DNA of 64,000 nt from Pinus tabuliformis. Lineage: Eukaryota; Streptophyta; Pinopsida; Pinales; Pinaceae. Location: positions 1,276,630,277 to 1,276,694,276 of the forward strand of contig CM062818.1 of the NCBI GenBank assembly GCA_031772625.1, given 5' to 3'. Below, in pieces: positions 32,347 through 45,588 of this stretch. The translations under genes and the position numbers were made by a program. Each line of letters begins with the position of its first letter. Position 1 is the first letter of the stretch. The notes beneath the pieces were generated by a model, which did no database searches, had not been told where the DNA came from, and saw only the letters and a program-made list of their open reading frames with translations.

Positions 32347-34811
32347 TTAGTTACATTTAGAAAATTCTTCTCTAAATATTTAGAACAAATTATCATTATA
32401 TTTTTCTAAAAAAATTATGAATAAATGAAGCATCATTTTCCATATTAATCATTTTTTTATTGATATTTTTTTTGGTTAATTATCTTATTGTGGCATTGTT
32501 CTCTTAGAATTTTTCAAATTTCTCTTACAAACATGCCAGTGGCTTTGTCTTCCATGATAATGCAGGAGAATGAAGTTCAGAATATCTATGGACAATGCCA
32601 TTGTTGTATTTATATGTTTAATAATTGTATGTGGAAGTTACATGATTACTATTTTGCTGATAGCAATATTGGCAGTGTCTATTATTAACCTCTTCACCTT
32701 GGGTTCGAAACCCGTCGACCTGGAGAAAGTTGTCATAGTTGTGATAGATGTTGATATATTCGAGCTTCCTCCATGAGTCCCACCGAAAAAACAATATTGA
32801 GAAGAACAAAAATGGTCCTGGTTATAACCAGGATAAGGCCAAAACTGCACCTTTGTACCAGTACTACTCGTAGCATTCAAAATAGTCATCTAGTGGACAC
32901 ACTGTTGGTATTTGGTCCATGACGTTTTAACAAGTACCCCAATGCACAGGCCATATTCAGTTGCACTTACATAATCACAGCATAATATAGTTTGGGAAAA
33001 AATTATCTACAGATACATTCAATTTCTTTTCTTGTTGATTTTTATTTGTGTTCTACAATCAATATGTGTGATGTTTGGATGAGTAATATTGCCATCTCAT
33101 AGGAGAGTAATTCCCACAATCCTGAACATAAGTATTTGTTGAAAAGTAAATTTTAAAAATGAAAAGAGAAAATATTTAAAAGAAGCACACCGTTTGCTAA
33201 AGGTTCTTAAAAATATATGCACTTAAAGACGGTCTAAGCACTGAAATGAAACCCATTAACAAAACCTTGGGCAACCATGAAATGATTAGAATTGTATGAT
33301 AGTTTCATCCTGATGGGAATTAACGTGAAACTGGCTAATTAACCAATTGAAGGATGGTTTCTTCTTGGTCAGAATTAAAACTAGCTTATATGCAGAAAGA
33401 AAAATAGGGTAACCTAAGGAAAAATAGGACAACATGCCGAAGTAATACTAGGTTGTCAAACTTGGAATAACTTTCAATATTTTCTGCTCATTCCTTTTAT
33501 ATTTTCTCAAAAATTATCTGACGGCAAGAAACTTATACTCCAGCACAAGAGATTTAAATAAAAAAGTGGATATCTGACTAGTATTTCAAATGAAAAGTTC
33601 TCAACAAACTTATAATCCAGTAGAATAGATTTAAATTAAAATGTGGAACTCCGACAGATATTTTAAGCCAAAGGTTCTCACACTCCACGTCACAGTAATT
33701 ATTCAATTTCCTTCTATGATACGAAATGATTCAATTTCCTTCTATGATATCAAATGATACACAACGTTACAGTGACTTCTCACCTTTTTAGTTCGTGCCA
33801 TCTAGCAATGGCTAGGGACTATAGTAATCGGAACAGATGAACTTAACATTAATTGAGTTGTTTGCAAGCTATTTGTAACTGCCATTTGATCGAATATAAT
33901 GAAAGTTTTTGGATAAATAGTCCTTTACTATCTTATTTGGCCTCTTCCCGAGGCCAGAGACGAGAAAGCATATATTATGTTGGTTTTGTGTTATTCATTT
34001 GTTGTTCATTTTTTTGGACCTGTTAGACTAATGCTAACATTAGTCTACCAGTATAAAATGCTAGCTAGCTCCCGGGTACATCCTTATTCCAGTACATCCT
34101 TACCGGGTACACCCTTATTCCAGTACATCCTTCCTGCTATGACTTTTCTTGCTCTCTTGCCACCTGTTGCTGCTTATTCTCTGAAGTTGCCACCTATTGC
34201 TACTGTGTCTACTGTGGCATTGTTGCATGTTACTGTGGTGTCAATGGAACCGAGCCGAAGTTGAAGGGACTAGAAGGGTACTGTGGTGTCTATGGAACCG
34301 AAGTGAAGTTGAAGGGAAGGGAACTAAAGCTGGAAGATCATAGAATTTTCCTGCTTCACTTTTCTTGTTCTTCAGTCTTCCTTCCATTCAGTGTTATTCA
34401 GGTGGATAGGCTTCAGGCGACAAGGCAATTGAATCAGGAACTATGGTCATGGGACGTTGGAGCTTGAATTGGCTCTGCTACTGTAGCTTTAGCTCGGTCA
34501 ATTTTCTTCTGGAACTGTTTTCAAACTAAAACTCAAACTAGGAAACAAACTGTCATTCAGTGTTATTCAGGTGGATAGGCTTCAGGCGGCAAGGCAATTG
34601 AATCAAGAACTATGGTCATGGGATGCTAGAGCTTGAATTGGCTGTGCTAGGTCAATTTTCTCCTGGAACTGTTTTCAAACCGAAACTCAAACTAGGTAAC
34701 AAACTATCTCTTTCATTGATGCCTCTCCTACCTTTACTTGCTATATGTTTTTAGCATGTGAGAGACCTCTTCTTGTGGTTGTGATCTCTTTAACTCCATG
34801 GATATATCTAA

Positions 34812-35361
34812 GAAAGACTGTATAAAATATCTTGAATACTATCTTGAATACAAAAATCCTGTGACACTTGAGCAAAAAATATTAAATGCAAAAATAAAAA
34901 AATCAAAATCCTGAGGAATTTAAGTTTGAATTTGAATTTCTATGAAATCAGTGCTTTGAAAATATTTGAGATATTTGATAGTATGGATTTGGTAGCCTGA
35001 AAAAACAAATATTAAATCTATACAAATTTCTTTGAAAAACTGAGCTATTTAAATTCTTAAAAAGACAAATATTAAATCATATCCATGAAAGACTGTGTAA
35101 AATATCTTGAATACTATCTTGAATACAAAATTCCTGAGACACTTGAGCAAAAAATCTTAAATACAAAAATAAAATAAAAAATAAAAATACTGAGGCATTT
35201 AAGTTTGAATTTGAATTTCTATGAAATCAGTGCTTTGAAAAGATTTGAGATATTTGATAGTATGGATTTGGTAGCCTGAAGAAAACAAATATTAAATCTA
35301 TACAAATTTCTTTGAAAAACTAAGATATTTAAATTCTTAAAAAGACAAATATTAAATCAGT
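34812..35361. repeat. 275-bp tandem dimer, copy 2
   Basis: Units start gaaagactg at 34812 and 35087; counterpart of 23343-23884. Confidence 0.85.
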
Positions 35362-35649
35362 GTTAATTCAGAAACCTGAAGTATTTCATATATGCTTATG
35401 GATGTGATCTTGGAGCTAGAGAAACATTTTGTTGTAGCTCAACACACAGGAAACTAGACTTGTGTCTCTTGGTACTGATCAGATAACCTCCCATTCTTCG
35501 GCTTTTATCAGTTTGCACACAGTCGCAAATTTATCAGTAATTACATGATCAGTCAATCACATATTGTATTAATCATACTATATTGCCCTACTGCAAATAT
35601 AATAATGGTACTGAATTTTCTGCATTTAGCAACATGAATTTCTGTTTCA

Positions 35650-35925
35650 TTACTTGCACAGTAAGGGTGGTTTGGGCTTCCCTAAAACCAGAGGAGAAAC
35701 CGAATGCTTCTTGGCTTGCTGAAGTACTATTGGACCTTTGTCCTTAACTCCTTCTACAATCATCACTTTGACCTCCACCTGTTTGCAGAATTCAGCTCTC
35801 AACAAAACTTTGGAAGTAACACAAATATTCTGATATTCATCTAACTCGGGGAAAAAAATGATGATAAGCATGGTTTCAGAGCATGAATTTACCTTTAGTC
35901 TTCGCTGTATGCAAAGGGATTTCAA
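35650..35925 (-). pseudogene. USP-like exon fragment, copy 2
   Basis: Better preserved than copy 1: the minus-strand frame reads without a stop through CKQVEVKVMIVEGVKDKG, IVLQQAKKHSVSPLVLG and KPKPPLLCK. This supports a USP-like C-terminal half. There is no start region, nucleotide-binding N-terminus or flanking exons, so it is a fragment. Confidence 0.42.
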
Positions 35926-35965
35926 AGAGTTCAGAAAATTAGGATCTTTGGTGTTTAGATGACGT

Positions 35966-36564
35966 TTGCTGGAAAAAAAGGAGATTCAATCCCTGCACAC
36001 CAAAAAAAATTGCACCGTCGACTTCATCTTCGGTAACGCGGCGGTAGTAATCCAAAACAGCAACATCTTAGTAATTCTTAAGCAGATGAACACAATTACA
36101 ACTCGGGGAAGAGCAGACCCCAACCAAAACACCGGAATCTCAATTCACAACTCTGTTGTATCTGCAGCGCCCGACCTGCAACCTGTCTTGGGTTCCGTCC
36201 AAACATATCTAGGAAGGCCATGGAAGGCATACTCCCAAACCGTTTTCATGCAGTCAAACCTCGGTGATCTCATCAATTCCGTCGGGCAGTTTCCATGGAG
36301 CAAAAACTTTGCTCTGACTATGCTCTATTATGGCGAGTACATGAACACAGATGCTGGTGCAGGAACATCACAACATGTGACATGGCCTGGTTTTCATGTT
36401 ATCACCAGTTCTTCTGTAGCGGCCTAGTTCACAGTTGGGCAATTAATTTCCGGATCTTCCTAGATTTCCGTCTGGGCGTAGAACGACGCTTTTCACATCC
36501 CTACGCATTATCAAAGGCAGACTGCGAGCTAATCAAATCCACCGACCGACAGAGAAATTTCTAA
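35966..36564 (+). pseudogene. Pectin methylesterase C-terminal fragment, copy 2
   Basis: Same fragment as 24492-25075, with consensus GNAAVV, LGRPW, KAYSQTVFMQS and VITSS retained where copy 1 is altered. A TAG at 36426-36428 replaces the CAG (Gln) still present in copy 1. The shared TAG at the conserved Trp follows at about 36461. The N-terminal half with QAVAL and QDTL is missing. Non-functional. Confidence 0.88.
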
Positions 36565-38159
36565 GCATTGAAGGAGAGCGGTAGTCCGCCTTCCCCGAGA
36601 GCATCCGTCTGCTCCCTTCTCTCAATTCGATCAGCCCAGTAAACTCAAACTCAAACCATCCATTGATGTATGAGTATGAGAATTGCTAGGTTACGCCTGC
36701 TCTCTTACTTGCCTCTTTGAAGATCAATCTAAGCATTTGGGTGGCATTTAACGGGCATTCTAGTATTGAAACTGCAGAAATGAACTGCTGATACAACCAC
36801 CCTCATCACGTTGGGCGTGGAGCGAGGCTTCACGCATCCCTACCCCTTATCAAAGCCAAGTAACATGGCCAGAGAACTGTACTAAGAAACACTAGGACTT
36901 TTCGACTTGTCGTCGGATCATATCAGGAGTGTCCATTGCGTCCATTCCAAACAAGAGAAGGAGCTACGTAGAAATGCTTAAAATGGAAAAAGGTACACGA
37001 CAAGTGGGTGGCATGCAATAACTACGTGAATAACTGCAAACACAATTTTCATTTTCGTGCATCTGTCAAATAGCACAAAGGCAAACTGCTCCTCCAGGTG
37101 TCCAACCATCTTACTGGTAGGATAAGGCGATAGGAAATAATTCTATTCTCTATCTCGGGACCTATACCCGATCCTGTTGAAGTACAACTGGATAATCGGC
37201 CAACCATCTGGCGCCCGCTGGATAGGCAGCTCTTATTTTCCGCCTTCGCCACGCCATGGCAGTTATTACTATATAACTATGTAACTCTGTTGATGGTGGG
37301 AAATAATTACTCCAAGTTATATTTTGTTAGGATAGAGTCTTAGGTGCTTTATATACAATCTAAATTTAAAAAGTGTTAGTCATACTAGTGTTTTAACTTA
37401 CAAAGTGTAAGTAATGTTGTATCTATTCATGGCGTTTTTTAGCCTATTTAATTATGTAGCTTGAAACAGTTGAATGAATGCAATTTAATGAACAACAGTA
37501 GTCCAAAAAAATGGCGGCTCACCATCTTCCCTTAACATTGATGCTATATTAAAAAATATGTTGTTAATTCCAAATGGATTTATGGATCCACAGGTACCAA
37601 ATGGGGTTGGAAGTCTGCTGGGAGAAATGCAGTTGATTCTGAACACATGACCACATTGGAAATGACGAGAAAATAAATCAAAACTATTGCACCAAGTCGT
37701 GAGACTGAGGGAACACCCTAGCTTGATGTATCACAGCTCTATGTCAACTTGAGATTATGATGGTGTTGTTGTGTTTAAAGTTACAATAACCTGCTAAGTG
37801 CAGAATTTCTGAATGGGAAATACGTGTGGATCTATGGGCATGATGTATGCTTAATTTCTAATTATGTATCACTTGTGCAAAGAATCCAACATAAGCTGCA
37901 TTAACAACGAGCTCCAGCCCCACTTCCCACTCAAAGCAGGGACTAGCTGCTACCCAGCCTGTCTTGTTGTTATACAACTATTTATGATACCATATGGTTT
38001 AACCACATACCACTAATTTATAACTTTACAATGTTTTGTATGGTTAGTGAGAATTTTTTCATATGACAAAGTACAATGAGGACAATGATTTATGATAAAT
38101 AATATGCATAATTACATAGGTTATATAAGTTGAAATATACACAATTGTATATATATTGG
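36565..38159. other. Non-coding spacer, copy 2
   Basis: Counterpart of 25076-26699; no gene supported. Confidence 0.5.
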
Positions 38160-39030
38160 AATATGCATAATGAAAGGATTTTTTAGTGGATGGTTTTGCG
38201 GAAGCCGCTATAAAAATAGCTCAAAAATATGTCAGTAGTGGAACTGGGTAGACTAATGTTTTAGTGGATGTTTTTTTGACAGGGCATTTACAATATATAA
38301 AAGCATCGATGCTTTACTATCTATATAAGCATCAGTGCCAAACAAAATATGGTACATCGTGCAAGATTTATTTTTATATATATAAAAAAATGTGCGCTAA
38401 ATAAAAAAACGCACTAAGTAAATGACTTTGTAATTTTCTCAAATGGTGGTGAATTTTTTTTTTCTAAATTACGTGTCAACAATGCTTTCCCGACAAGTAA
38501 ATGTCCAAGTAATGTTTATGTTTCTCTAATTTAATTTTTTTAAGGGATTAGCTTAAAAAGTCCATAACTTTTTTCTTGCGCTCTGTGCTCGATATGTTCA
38601 ACTCGCATTGATAGCGAAGCACCTTGTAAATTTACAGGGTGCAGAGTAGTTTGGTGCGTGAACATAACACACTGCTATTGTTGTGGTGCGTTTTGTAAAT
38701 GAAAACGCACTAGGAAAGCTATAAATTGTGCATTGATGTATACATTTTTAGGTTACGACTGGTGTGTTTATGTTGACCAAACGCACCGCAAAAATAATAT
38801 TACAAATATAGCTTGGTGCGTTCAATAACCTAAACATTCCGCACTAGTGTGAAAGGTTATACATGCGCATTGGTACATAAGTGAGACACACAACGACAAA
38901 AATTTAAATATGTGAACTAACATCAGTACGTCATACATATGTGCACACTGATGCTGGTGTGGTTGTGTTCGATGGCACACTAGAGCCGGTGCATTATTGT
39001 TTTTTGGGTGGACTCGGTTTTTTTTTAATT
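38160..39030. repeat. Subterminal-repeat-like block, CACTA-style, copy 2
   Basis: Counterpart of 26700-27560, with the atgttttagtggatgt word at 38255-38280 and the same gtgcg and gcactagt words. Confidence 0.35.
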
Positions 39031-39136
39031 GAAATATATGTTTCCATATTTGTAAATAAATTTTTCATTTAATAAAAACAAATATATTTTATGTAGGAGG
39101 TTGATGTATTTTATATGTCAATCATGTAGCAAAGAT

Positions 39137-40960
39137 GTCAGTAGAGGGAGCAGGAGAAAATGGCGGACCAATACAATATGGTCTGACCATGGGAGACCAA
39201 AGATAGGGAGAGGGATTTATACCCTTGCCTTATTATCGTAACGACCCAAGAAATATTAAGGAATGTAGGTCTCCTCAAGTACTATGAGGAGGATACATCC
39301 CTAAAGGCGCACTTTGTCTTGTTGGTGCATTTGATCCACTAGTAGAGTGTCCAGGAGTAGGGTTTCCACGTCAGTTTTGAGGCATGGTATAGGCCCTCTG
39401 AGGAGGACATATACTTTATCACTGGCTTATCCAGGAGAGGGGAGTATTTTCCCCATTTCCCTTATGTCCCCCATGGGGTTGTAGCAGAGAGTCAACTTTC
39501 CTACTCTTAGAGATATGTTGGGCCTCATGCATTCTGTCCAACAGATTTTTAGGTGTGTGGTGGACAGTTACGAATTTCTTCTTTTGCTACACAGGAGGTT
39601 AGGTGCCTCTTGTCATTAGTCACCACCATTGCACACTTTAATAGTGATGGGAAGCATATCAGTTTCCCTCTTTTGTATTATGTATATTCTTTGGTTTAGG
39701 TGCCACAATGTATGAGATGGTCTACCATTTTTTTGAGGTAGATTTATATGGCTTTAAATAGATGTCGTGCGATGATACATGGGAGGACGAACTTCCCTTT
39801 TGCTTCAGAAATTTTTTGTTTATTTTTTAGAGGTTTTCAGAGACGAGGCTTGCATTTGATCGTTTCCCTCTTAGGCCAATGACTAAGGTCCAGATGCGCA
39901 TGTGGGACTAGATGATGCCCAAGAGAGGCCTGCCGGAGTATCCAGCTAGGATTTCCACCTAGGCACTCGCGCTACTAGCTACTGAGTTTGACCATGTGTT
40001 TATCTCATTGTTGTTTCTATACGCAAGGATTGATTAGAGATAATGTCCCAACATCCTCTTCACTCTGAATGAGCCTCTAGATGATAGAGGTAATATTAGT
40101 GTTTTCTTTAAATTAATCTAGTTTCATTTTGTTGTTTTAATTAATTAGAATACAGTTTATTCTAGCATGTTTTTTTAACTTGTTTTATTAAATTGTTTAA
40201 TGCAATTGTCTAATTATTGTTTTGTAATATATATTTTGTAGACATTGGCACATTCCATGGGGACATGCCTTCTCCCCCACTAGATGGAGGAGATGAGGAG
40301 AAGGGTGAGGCCCAAGAGGGTGAGGCACATCCTCAGGGGGGCATGGGTGGTCGGGCCCATAGGGATGGTATGAGATTTCAGATGGACTTCTATGACAGAT
40401 TGTCTAGAGTTTTGGTTGAGGAGGGAGTCCGCCTTGCAAGGGCTTGAGACATCAGTGTAAATCCTAGGTTTGTGGATCTCTACACGAACTGTCCACGTGA
40501 GATGATGTCTCTTATGCATCATATCACTAGAGCTAGTAGGCTATTAACAACGATGAGGGATGCATGGCATTCAATGACAAATACGTCAAATCGTGATGAT
40601 GAGGGTGGTGATCATGATGATGAGGGTGGTGATCATAATCATGATGATGATGGTGGTGATCATGATGCTTCTAGTAGTACTACCCCATCATATCATGGTC
40701 AGGGTGTGAGTGATCCTTCTAGTAGTACACCTCCTCAGTCACCTGATGATCATATGTCAGAGCTAGAGGAGGTGTCTTATGTTTCTCCTAATAGAGCATA
40801 CCAACCACCTCCTCCTCCACCTCAGATATCAGCGGATGTTGGGGAAGTAGTTGACCATGCATCGTCTTTTACTACAAACCAGCCACCTCATCCTCTACCT
40901 AAGAGTTCGCTAGACATTGAGGCAAGAGCTGACCATCCATCATTTTCTGATGTAGATTAG
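39137..40960 (+). pseudogene. Two-exon gene of unknown function, copy 2 (decayed)
   Basis: Exon 1 to 40089, intron 40090-40241, exon 2 from 40242. Copy 2 has an extra base near 39887 that keeps exon 1 in frame to the donor, through WD-stop-MMPKRGLPEYP, LATEFDHVFISLLFLYARID and NILFTLNEPLDD, followed across the intron by IGTFHGDMPSPP. Exon 2 reads from 40472 to 40960 without a stop; TAG at the end replaces a CAG in copy 1 (VDQDN). Further stops: TGA at about 39180 (CGA in copy 1), TAGs near 39340-39550 and 39700, and TAG/TAG/TAG/TAA in the 3' part of exon 1. Nearly all sit where Gln or Arg codons fit. Confidence 0.55.
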
Positions 40961-43035
40961 GATAACACTACTACATTTGTTTTGTATATATATACACGAT
41001 GCATTTTTTGTTGTTCATGTTTATGTACTTAGTTTATATATTTGTGTTGATGTGTATATTATTAGGCCATGCTATATATGTTCATTTAATGTGCCTGTAG
41101 ATAGATTTTTATGTGATAGCAGTTATTTGACATGAGATGTATATTAGTTTGAGAATGTGTATGGTTATGATGTTAGATTACAATGTTTGTGTTTTGTTAG
41201 ATGTGATCACGATGATGATTCTCTGTTAGAATTTTAGATTTCTGTGCTAGCTAATGACATTTATATGTGCTAGAGATGTATAATTAGATGATAGTAGTGA
41301 ATTTGAATATGTATCTTAGATGATGTTTATGTTTGTGATGGTTATCATCATGATATTTATTTTTATGAAATAATATTTATTATATATTATGCATTAGTGA
41401 ACTTATATCAAACTTTTATATATGAAATTGCATGCAAAATGACTTACTTTAAAAAAATGCAAAGATATTTTATAAATTACAAAGTTTAATATGGTTGAAA
41501 CTATGATTGTAAAATTATGATAAATATTTTTCTATTGCTTAGATAGTTCATTCATATTCATTCAAACTTAATTAGTAAAATATTTCAATACTCATAAGGA
41601 AAAAATAACTAAAAGTAAAATAATTTAGTTAGTTCTTAATAAGATGAAAATGTGTAACCCATTCAATTTTTAATATAAAATAATAATAATACTAAATTAT
41701 TCAAAAACATAATTAATCAATTCAATATTGGTTTATAAAATTCAATCTGTTGTTAAATTTTAAAAAACTAAGTCATAATTTTTTATCATTGATTTAGATT
41801 TAATATAGCTTAAATTTTTTTGTTTTTATAAAATTTAATTTATTATTGCAGTTATGAGATTTTCAAGCAATTTAATTTTAATATTTATAGCAATTCATAC
41901 CAATTTAAATTAGAAATTTGTCTATCTAAAAATGAGGATCAAGAAATATATGTGAAGTTACTTGTAGTTGAGGATTTGCTCTATTGGAAGTTCTCCCTTA
42001 AATATGCAAGTGAAATTTTTTCTAGTAATAAAGATATAACATTTTGGTGCTATTTTCGTTCTTTATTTGTCATTGTATTTCAATTTAACTCTTTTTAATA
42101 ATAAATATGAGTTAAATAATACAAAAATCATACTATATTAGATTTGAACTTTTGAAAATTAATATATTTGATTATTTCTTAATGAACAACTCACGGAATA
42201 TTATTTTTTCCACATACTTATCACGAGATAGTCACTAAAATTCATGCTTTCACATCTCTCCTAGCTAATATTACATCATGTTCACAATGATAAAGACATG
42301 TCTACTATAAATCATTTACTTATAAATACATAAAAATAGATATTTATTTTACATAATCTAAGTAGGAAAGAAAAATGCATCACCAAGTCTGTTTGAAAGT
42401 CAAACAAATGCCTCTTAATCACCATGACATTATTTATCATTTAATTCTTAGCCATAAAATATTTATAAATTCAACTTTTATTTATAATTACCATTGAAAA
42501 GAAAAGTCCATGAAGAAAAAATTAAAACCCCGCATGCATCCATGTAAGCCCATTTGTTTCTCTTATGATCCATACAAATATGTAATCAACATTTTATACA
42601 TGCATAAGACTTGTTTTATTTTAGATAATGTTGCAAGAACTGTAATTTAAATATAGTAAACATGACTTTAACTCTCATGTCAAGAATTTAATATTACATA
42701 TTAATACACAATTTTTTCATTGTTAAAGTTCTCATAGAGTTATTACTACATGATTTATATTGATTTTGAGCTAAACAAGAAGAAAAAACACGTGAAATTA
42801 TTAATAAACCAATAAGTATCTAAATTGAGACTAAATGATTCGAAGATCAAAATTTTGCTAAAAAATGAAAGTTCCAAGAATATTTCAAAACCAACGTCAA
42901 ATCATAGTGTTCATGTTTCTTATTCCAATGGCGCTTGAATCGCCTCAATCCAATGTCGTATGATAAAGTTATGATGTTCTGATTGTTTGGCTCAACAACT
43001 AAAAAAATTAGAGGTGTGATGACTCAGTAGTCTAT
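40961..43035. other. AT-rich spacer, copy 2
   Basis: (TA)5 at 40985-40994, then AT-rich DNA without a gene. 42917-42968 is a 52-base segment absent from copy 1, where the flanking gtt words are fused. Confidence 0.6.
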
Positions 43036-43860
43036 ATTTCTAATGTCAACATTCCTATTGGGTGTATGGTCAACCAATCAAAACTTTCCAAGTGGCATGC
43101 TTGTACAAGGGCAAGTTGGTACATTTTCATTGGTTGAATTTTGTTTTGGTGGCCCAATGGAAGGCTTCCACGTGGCCCAATCTAAGGCTGCCCCTTGGTG
43201 CCTCCACACTAGCTAAAAAGTTTGTTAATGGCTCAACGGCTTGGTACGCAATGAACCGGTGACCTTCCGCAATGCAACTTCAACCTCTACCAACACTCCT
43301 ACATGGTGTTCCTTACACCATATGTTCTCTGCACCCATTTAAGATTAGTTACGACTGCATTGGGAGGGGCTGGGCGGTGAGCCCCGACCCCTGGTCGTAT
43401 CCTCTCCACAAAACCTTGGCGCAGTAGCAAAAAATGGAGAGGAGGTTGAGGTCTAGCCCCTAGTCACAGAACCCCCACAGGACCACCGATGGAAAAGCGT
43501 TGAAGGCTCAAAGGAGAGAGCTAGACTTAAGCCTCAGCCCTTGGTCACGTACAATACCACATGACGCTACACATATTTTTTGTGTGTTGCCGGAGAGGGG
43601 CGGGGATTCAGCCCCAACCCTCAGTGCTATGAGAATCATGGGACCGACGTGGAGCCGAGTCCGATGGGGGAATAATTCCAGTCACATGATGAGTGTGTAA
43701 CTTACAACGAAAGATTTGAGGGATAACATGATGGGGGCAGGAAGCTAACCCTAACCCCAGCCACATCACCTCTATGCGACCTCAGCCTGACACAAAAGGT
43801 GTCAAGGCCGGAAGGGGTGGACCATTGGCCCAGCCCTTGGCCTTGTGGCGCTCATGTGGC
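43036..43860. repeat. CCAAT/G-box segment and full GC-rich degenerate tandem array
   Basis: Same promoter-like start as 31561 (cacgtgg near 43170). About six degenerate units follow between 43363 and 43860, each with a G-run, a short spacer and agcccc/accc words that can pair as a hairpin. The right end of the large duplication (43689) falls inside this array. Confidence 0.55.
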
Positions 43861-45212
43861 CCTGGATTTGCGCCTAAGGGATTATTGGGCATTTAAAAGA
43901 AGTGACAGTTTGCACCTATTGTGGGTGAATTTGTTGCCTCCTAAGTGGATAAAAGGGTGAAAATGTCACTCTCTTTGTACGTTGATCCAATTTGGAGGAT
44001 GAATTGTAGGGAAAGCTTGAGAGAGCCATAAATTGATGATTTTTTGTTCTTTTTAAGCCCAAGAAGAACCTAGATAGGAGTTTTTTGACATTTTGAATCT
44101 AATGGAAGCCTCAGTTTACTGATTGTAGCACTTCTAAAAGGATTTTTTGCAGGGTTGAATCTATGGGTTCCAGGGACAATCAGTGGTTTGAAGCAGTTTT
44201 TGAAGGCTTTTGAGCATGGAGAGGCAATTGTAGGGGTTTTTTAGACTTCATATGTTATCTGAAGTAGCTGTGACTTCTATGGTGCAACTCATGTTTGTCT
44301 TTTCTCATTGTGTCTTTTTGAGGAAATCTCTCTTTTAGTACTTTAATGTGGAATTGGCGTACATGTATGCTCATTTTCAGATGGCATATGGGGTGTTGAT
44401 GTGAGAGCCCTTTTCTTATTGGTTGCTTTATGACTAACTATAGGTTGTCATGCTTTTTAGAGTGAGAATTCTCTAGGGGATAATGTTTCCTTGAAGGGGA
44501 AACTAGCCACTCATTTGTCAAAAAATTTCATGTACTCTTTATTAATGAAATCTATAGAGTGGCCTAGTTGTGTTAGCAAACCCAAATATGTAGCCCAAGG
44601 GGCGTGAACTCTGTCACTAAATTCTATTTTGTCTCTCTTCTTGTTTTCCTTTATGAGTTTCATGATGGTATGTTGCTTGTTTAAAGCTCACATGAAAACT
44701 AACTCATTATCCTTGTAGAGACCATAATTTTATTTTATTTTCATAAGACCCATTTTTACTTGAAAAGCGTCAGAGGACAGTCAATTTTTAGGAAGGAGAA
44801 TTTTCCTCCAATTTCATATCACTAAATATTCATTGTTGTTTCTAAAATCACTATTTTCTCATTTTGGTTATATTCTTCTCATTTTCCTATTTCAGAAGGA
44901 TTTTGAACTTGAACCCTTATTATCATAGATATTGGACACAATCGGAAATACTTAGTTTTAAGTGTAAAAATGTTTCCATTGCAAAAAATGTGTAAAAACA
45001 TTTGTGAATCTTACCAATTATATAAAATGCCAACAAGAAGAATAAAAAAACAATATAATTAGTGAAATAAAGAAAACAAAAACATACAACAATAGTATAA
45101 CGATGAAATAACACAAGTACATATCGCTTTCTGTTTTCATCACCCGTATTATCTTCCTCGCTTGGCATGATAATATTGTTGTTCTCAAAAATATGATTTT
45201 ATCTAGGGTCAT
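43861..45212. other. Intergenic DNA left of the chromovirus
   Basis: A ggataaaaggg TATA-like word lies near 43950, but no gene can be followed from it. On the minus strand 45212-45090 reads IIMPSEEDNTGDENRKRYV, possibly the continuation of the CACTA DUF4216-type ORF that resumes at 51310 beyond the retroelement. This link is tentative. Confidence 0.35.
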
Positions 45213-45545
45213 TATTAGGTCCCTATAATACTAATGATTCCCCCATTACTATTGTCGTTGTCTCCCTTATTGTTATTTTTGTGCCCCTATTGTCCCCATA
45301 TTGTTATTATTGTGCCCCATAGAATCCCTCTATTGTTATTTTTGTGCCTTTATATTATTATTGTTAGGTCGGCTTGGTTATATTGTGACCCCTTAGACTC
45401 CTATATATAGAAAGGAGGTTTTGTCATTTGAATCATCAAAGAATTTTTCATTTGTGTAATGTAAAGGAGGTTTTCCCCTCAAAGAAGCTGAATTATAGGG
45501 CGTTGATATATCTTTTATATCTTTTTGTGAGCTGGTTTCATAACA
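45213..45545 (+). repeat. 5' LTR of chromovirus
   Basis: Matches 50973-51305 in length and order. The first bases are TA where the 3' LTR has TG; it ends ttcataaca. TATA box ctatatatag at 45401-45410. Confidence 0.9.
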
Positions 45546-45547
45546 TT

Positions 45548-45565
45548 TGGTATCAGAGCTTTAGA
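45548..45565 (+). promoter_or_regulatory. Primer-binding site, initiator Met-tRNA type
   Basis: TGGTATCAGAGC two bases after the LTR, the classical plant primer site complementary to initiator tRNA-Met. Confidence 0.9.
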
Positions 45566-45588
45566 TTCTAGGGTTTCGCTTCTCCAAA

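Larger units (their letters stand above)
32321..43689. repeat. Large tandem duplication, copy 2 (about 11.37 kb)
   Basis: Collinear with 19569-32216 at an offset of 11418-12752 that changes at indels. It ends at cacatga (43689), where the sequence continues as tgagtgtgt, not the taattatt seen at the internal junction. Confidence 0.92.

Noticed and set aside
27667-40960. TAG/TAA read as glutamine (reassigned genetic code)
   Set aside because: The DNA is plant-like, and direct CAG/TAG pairs between duplicates show mutation, not reassignment.
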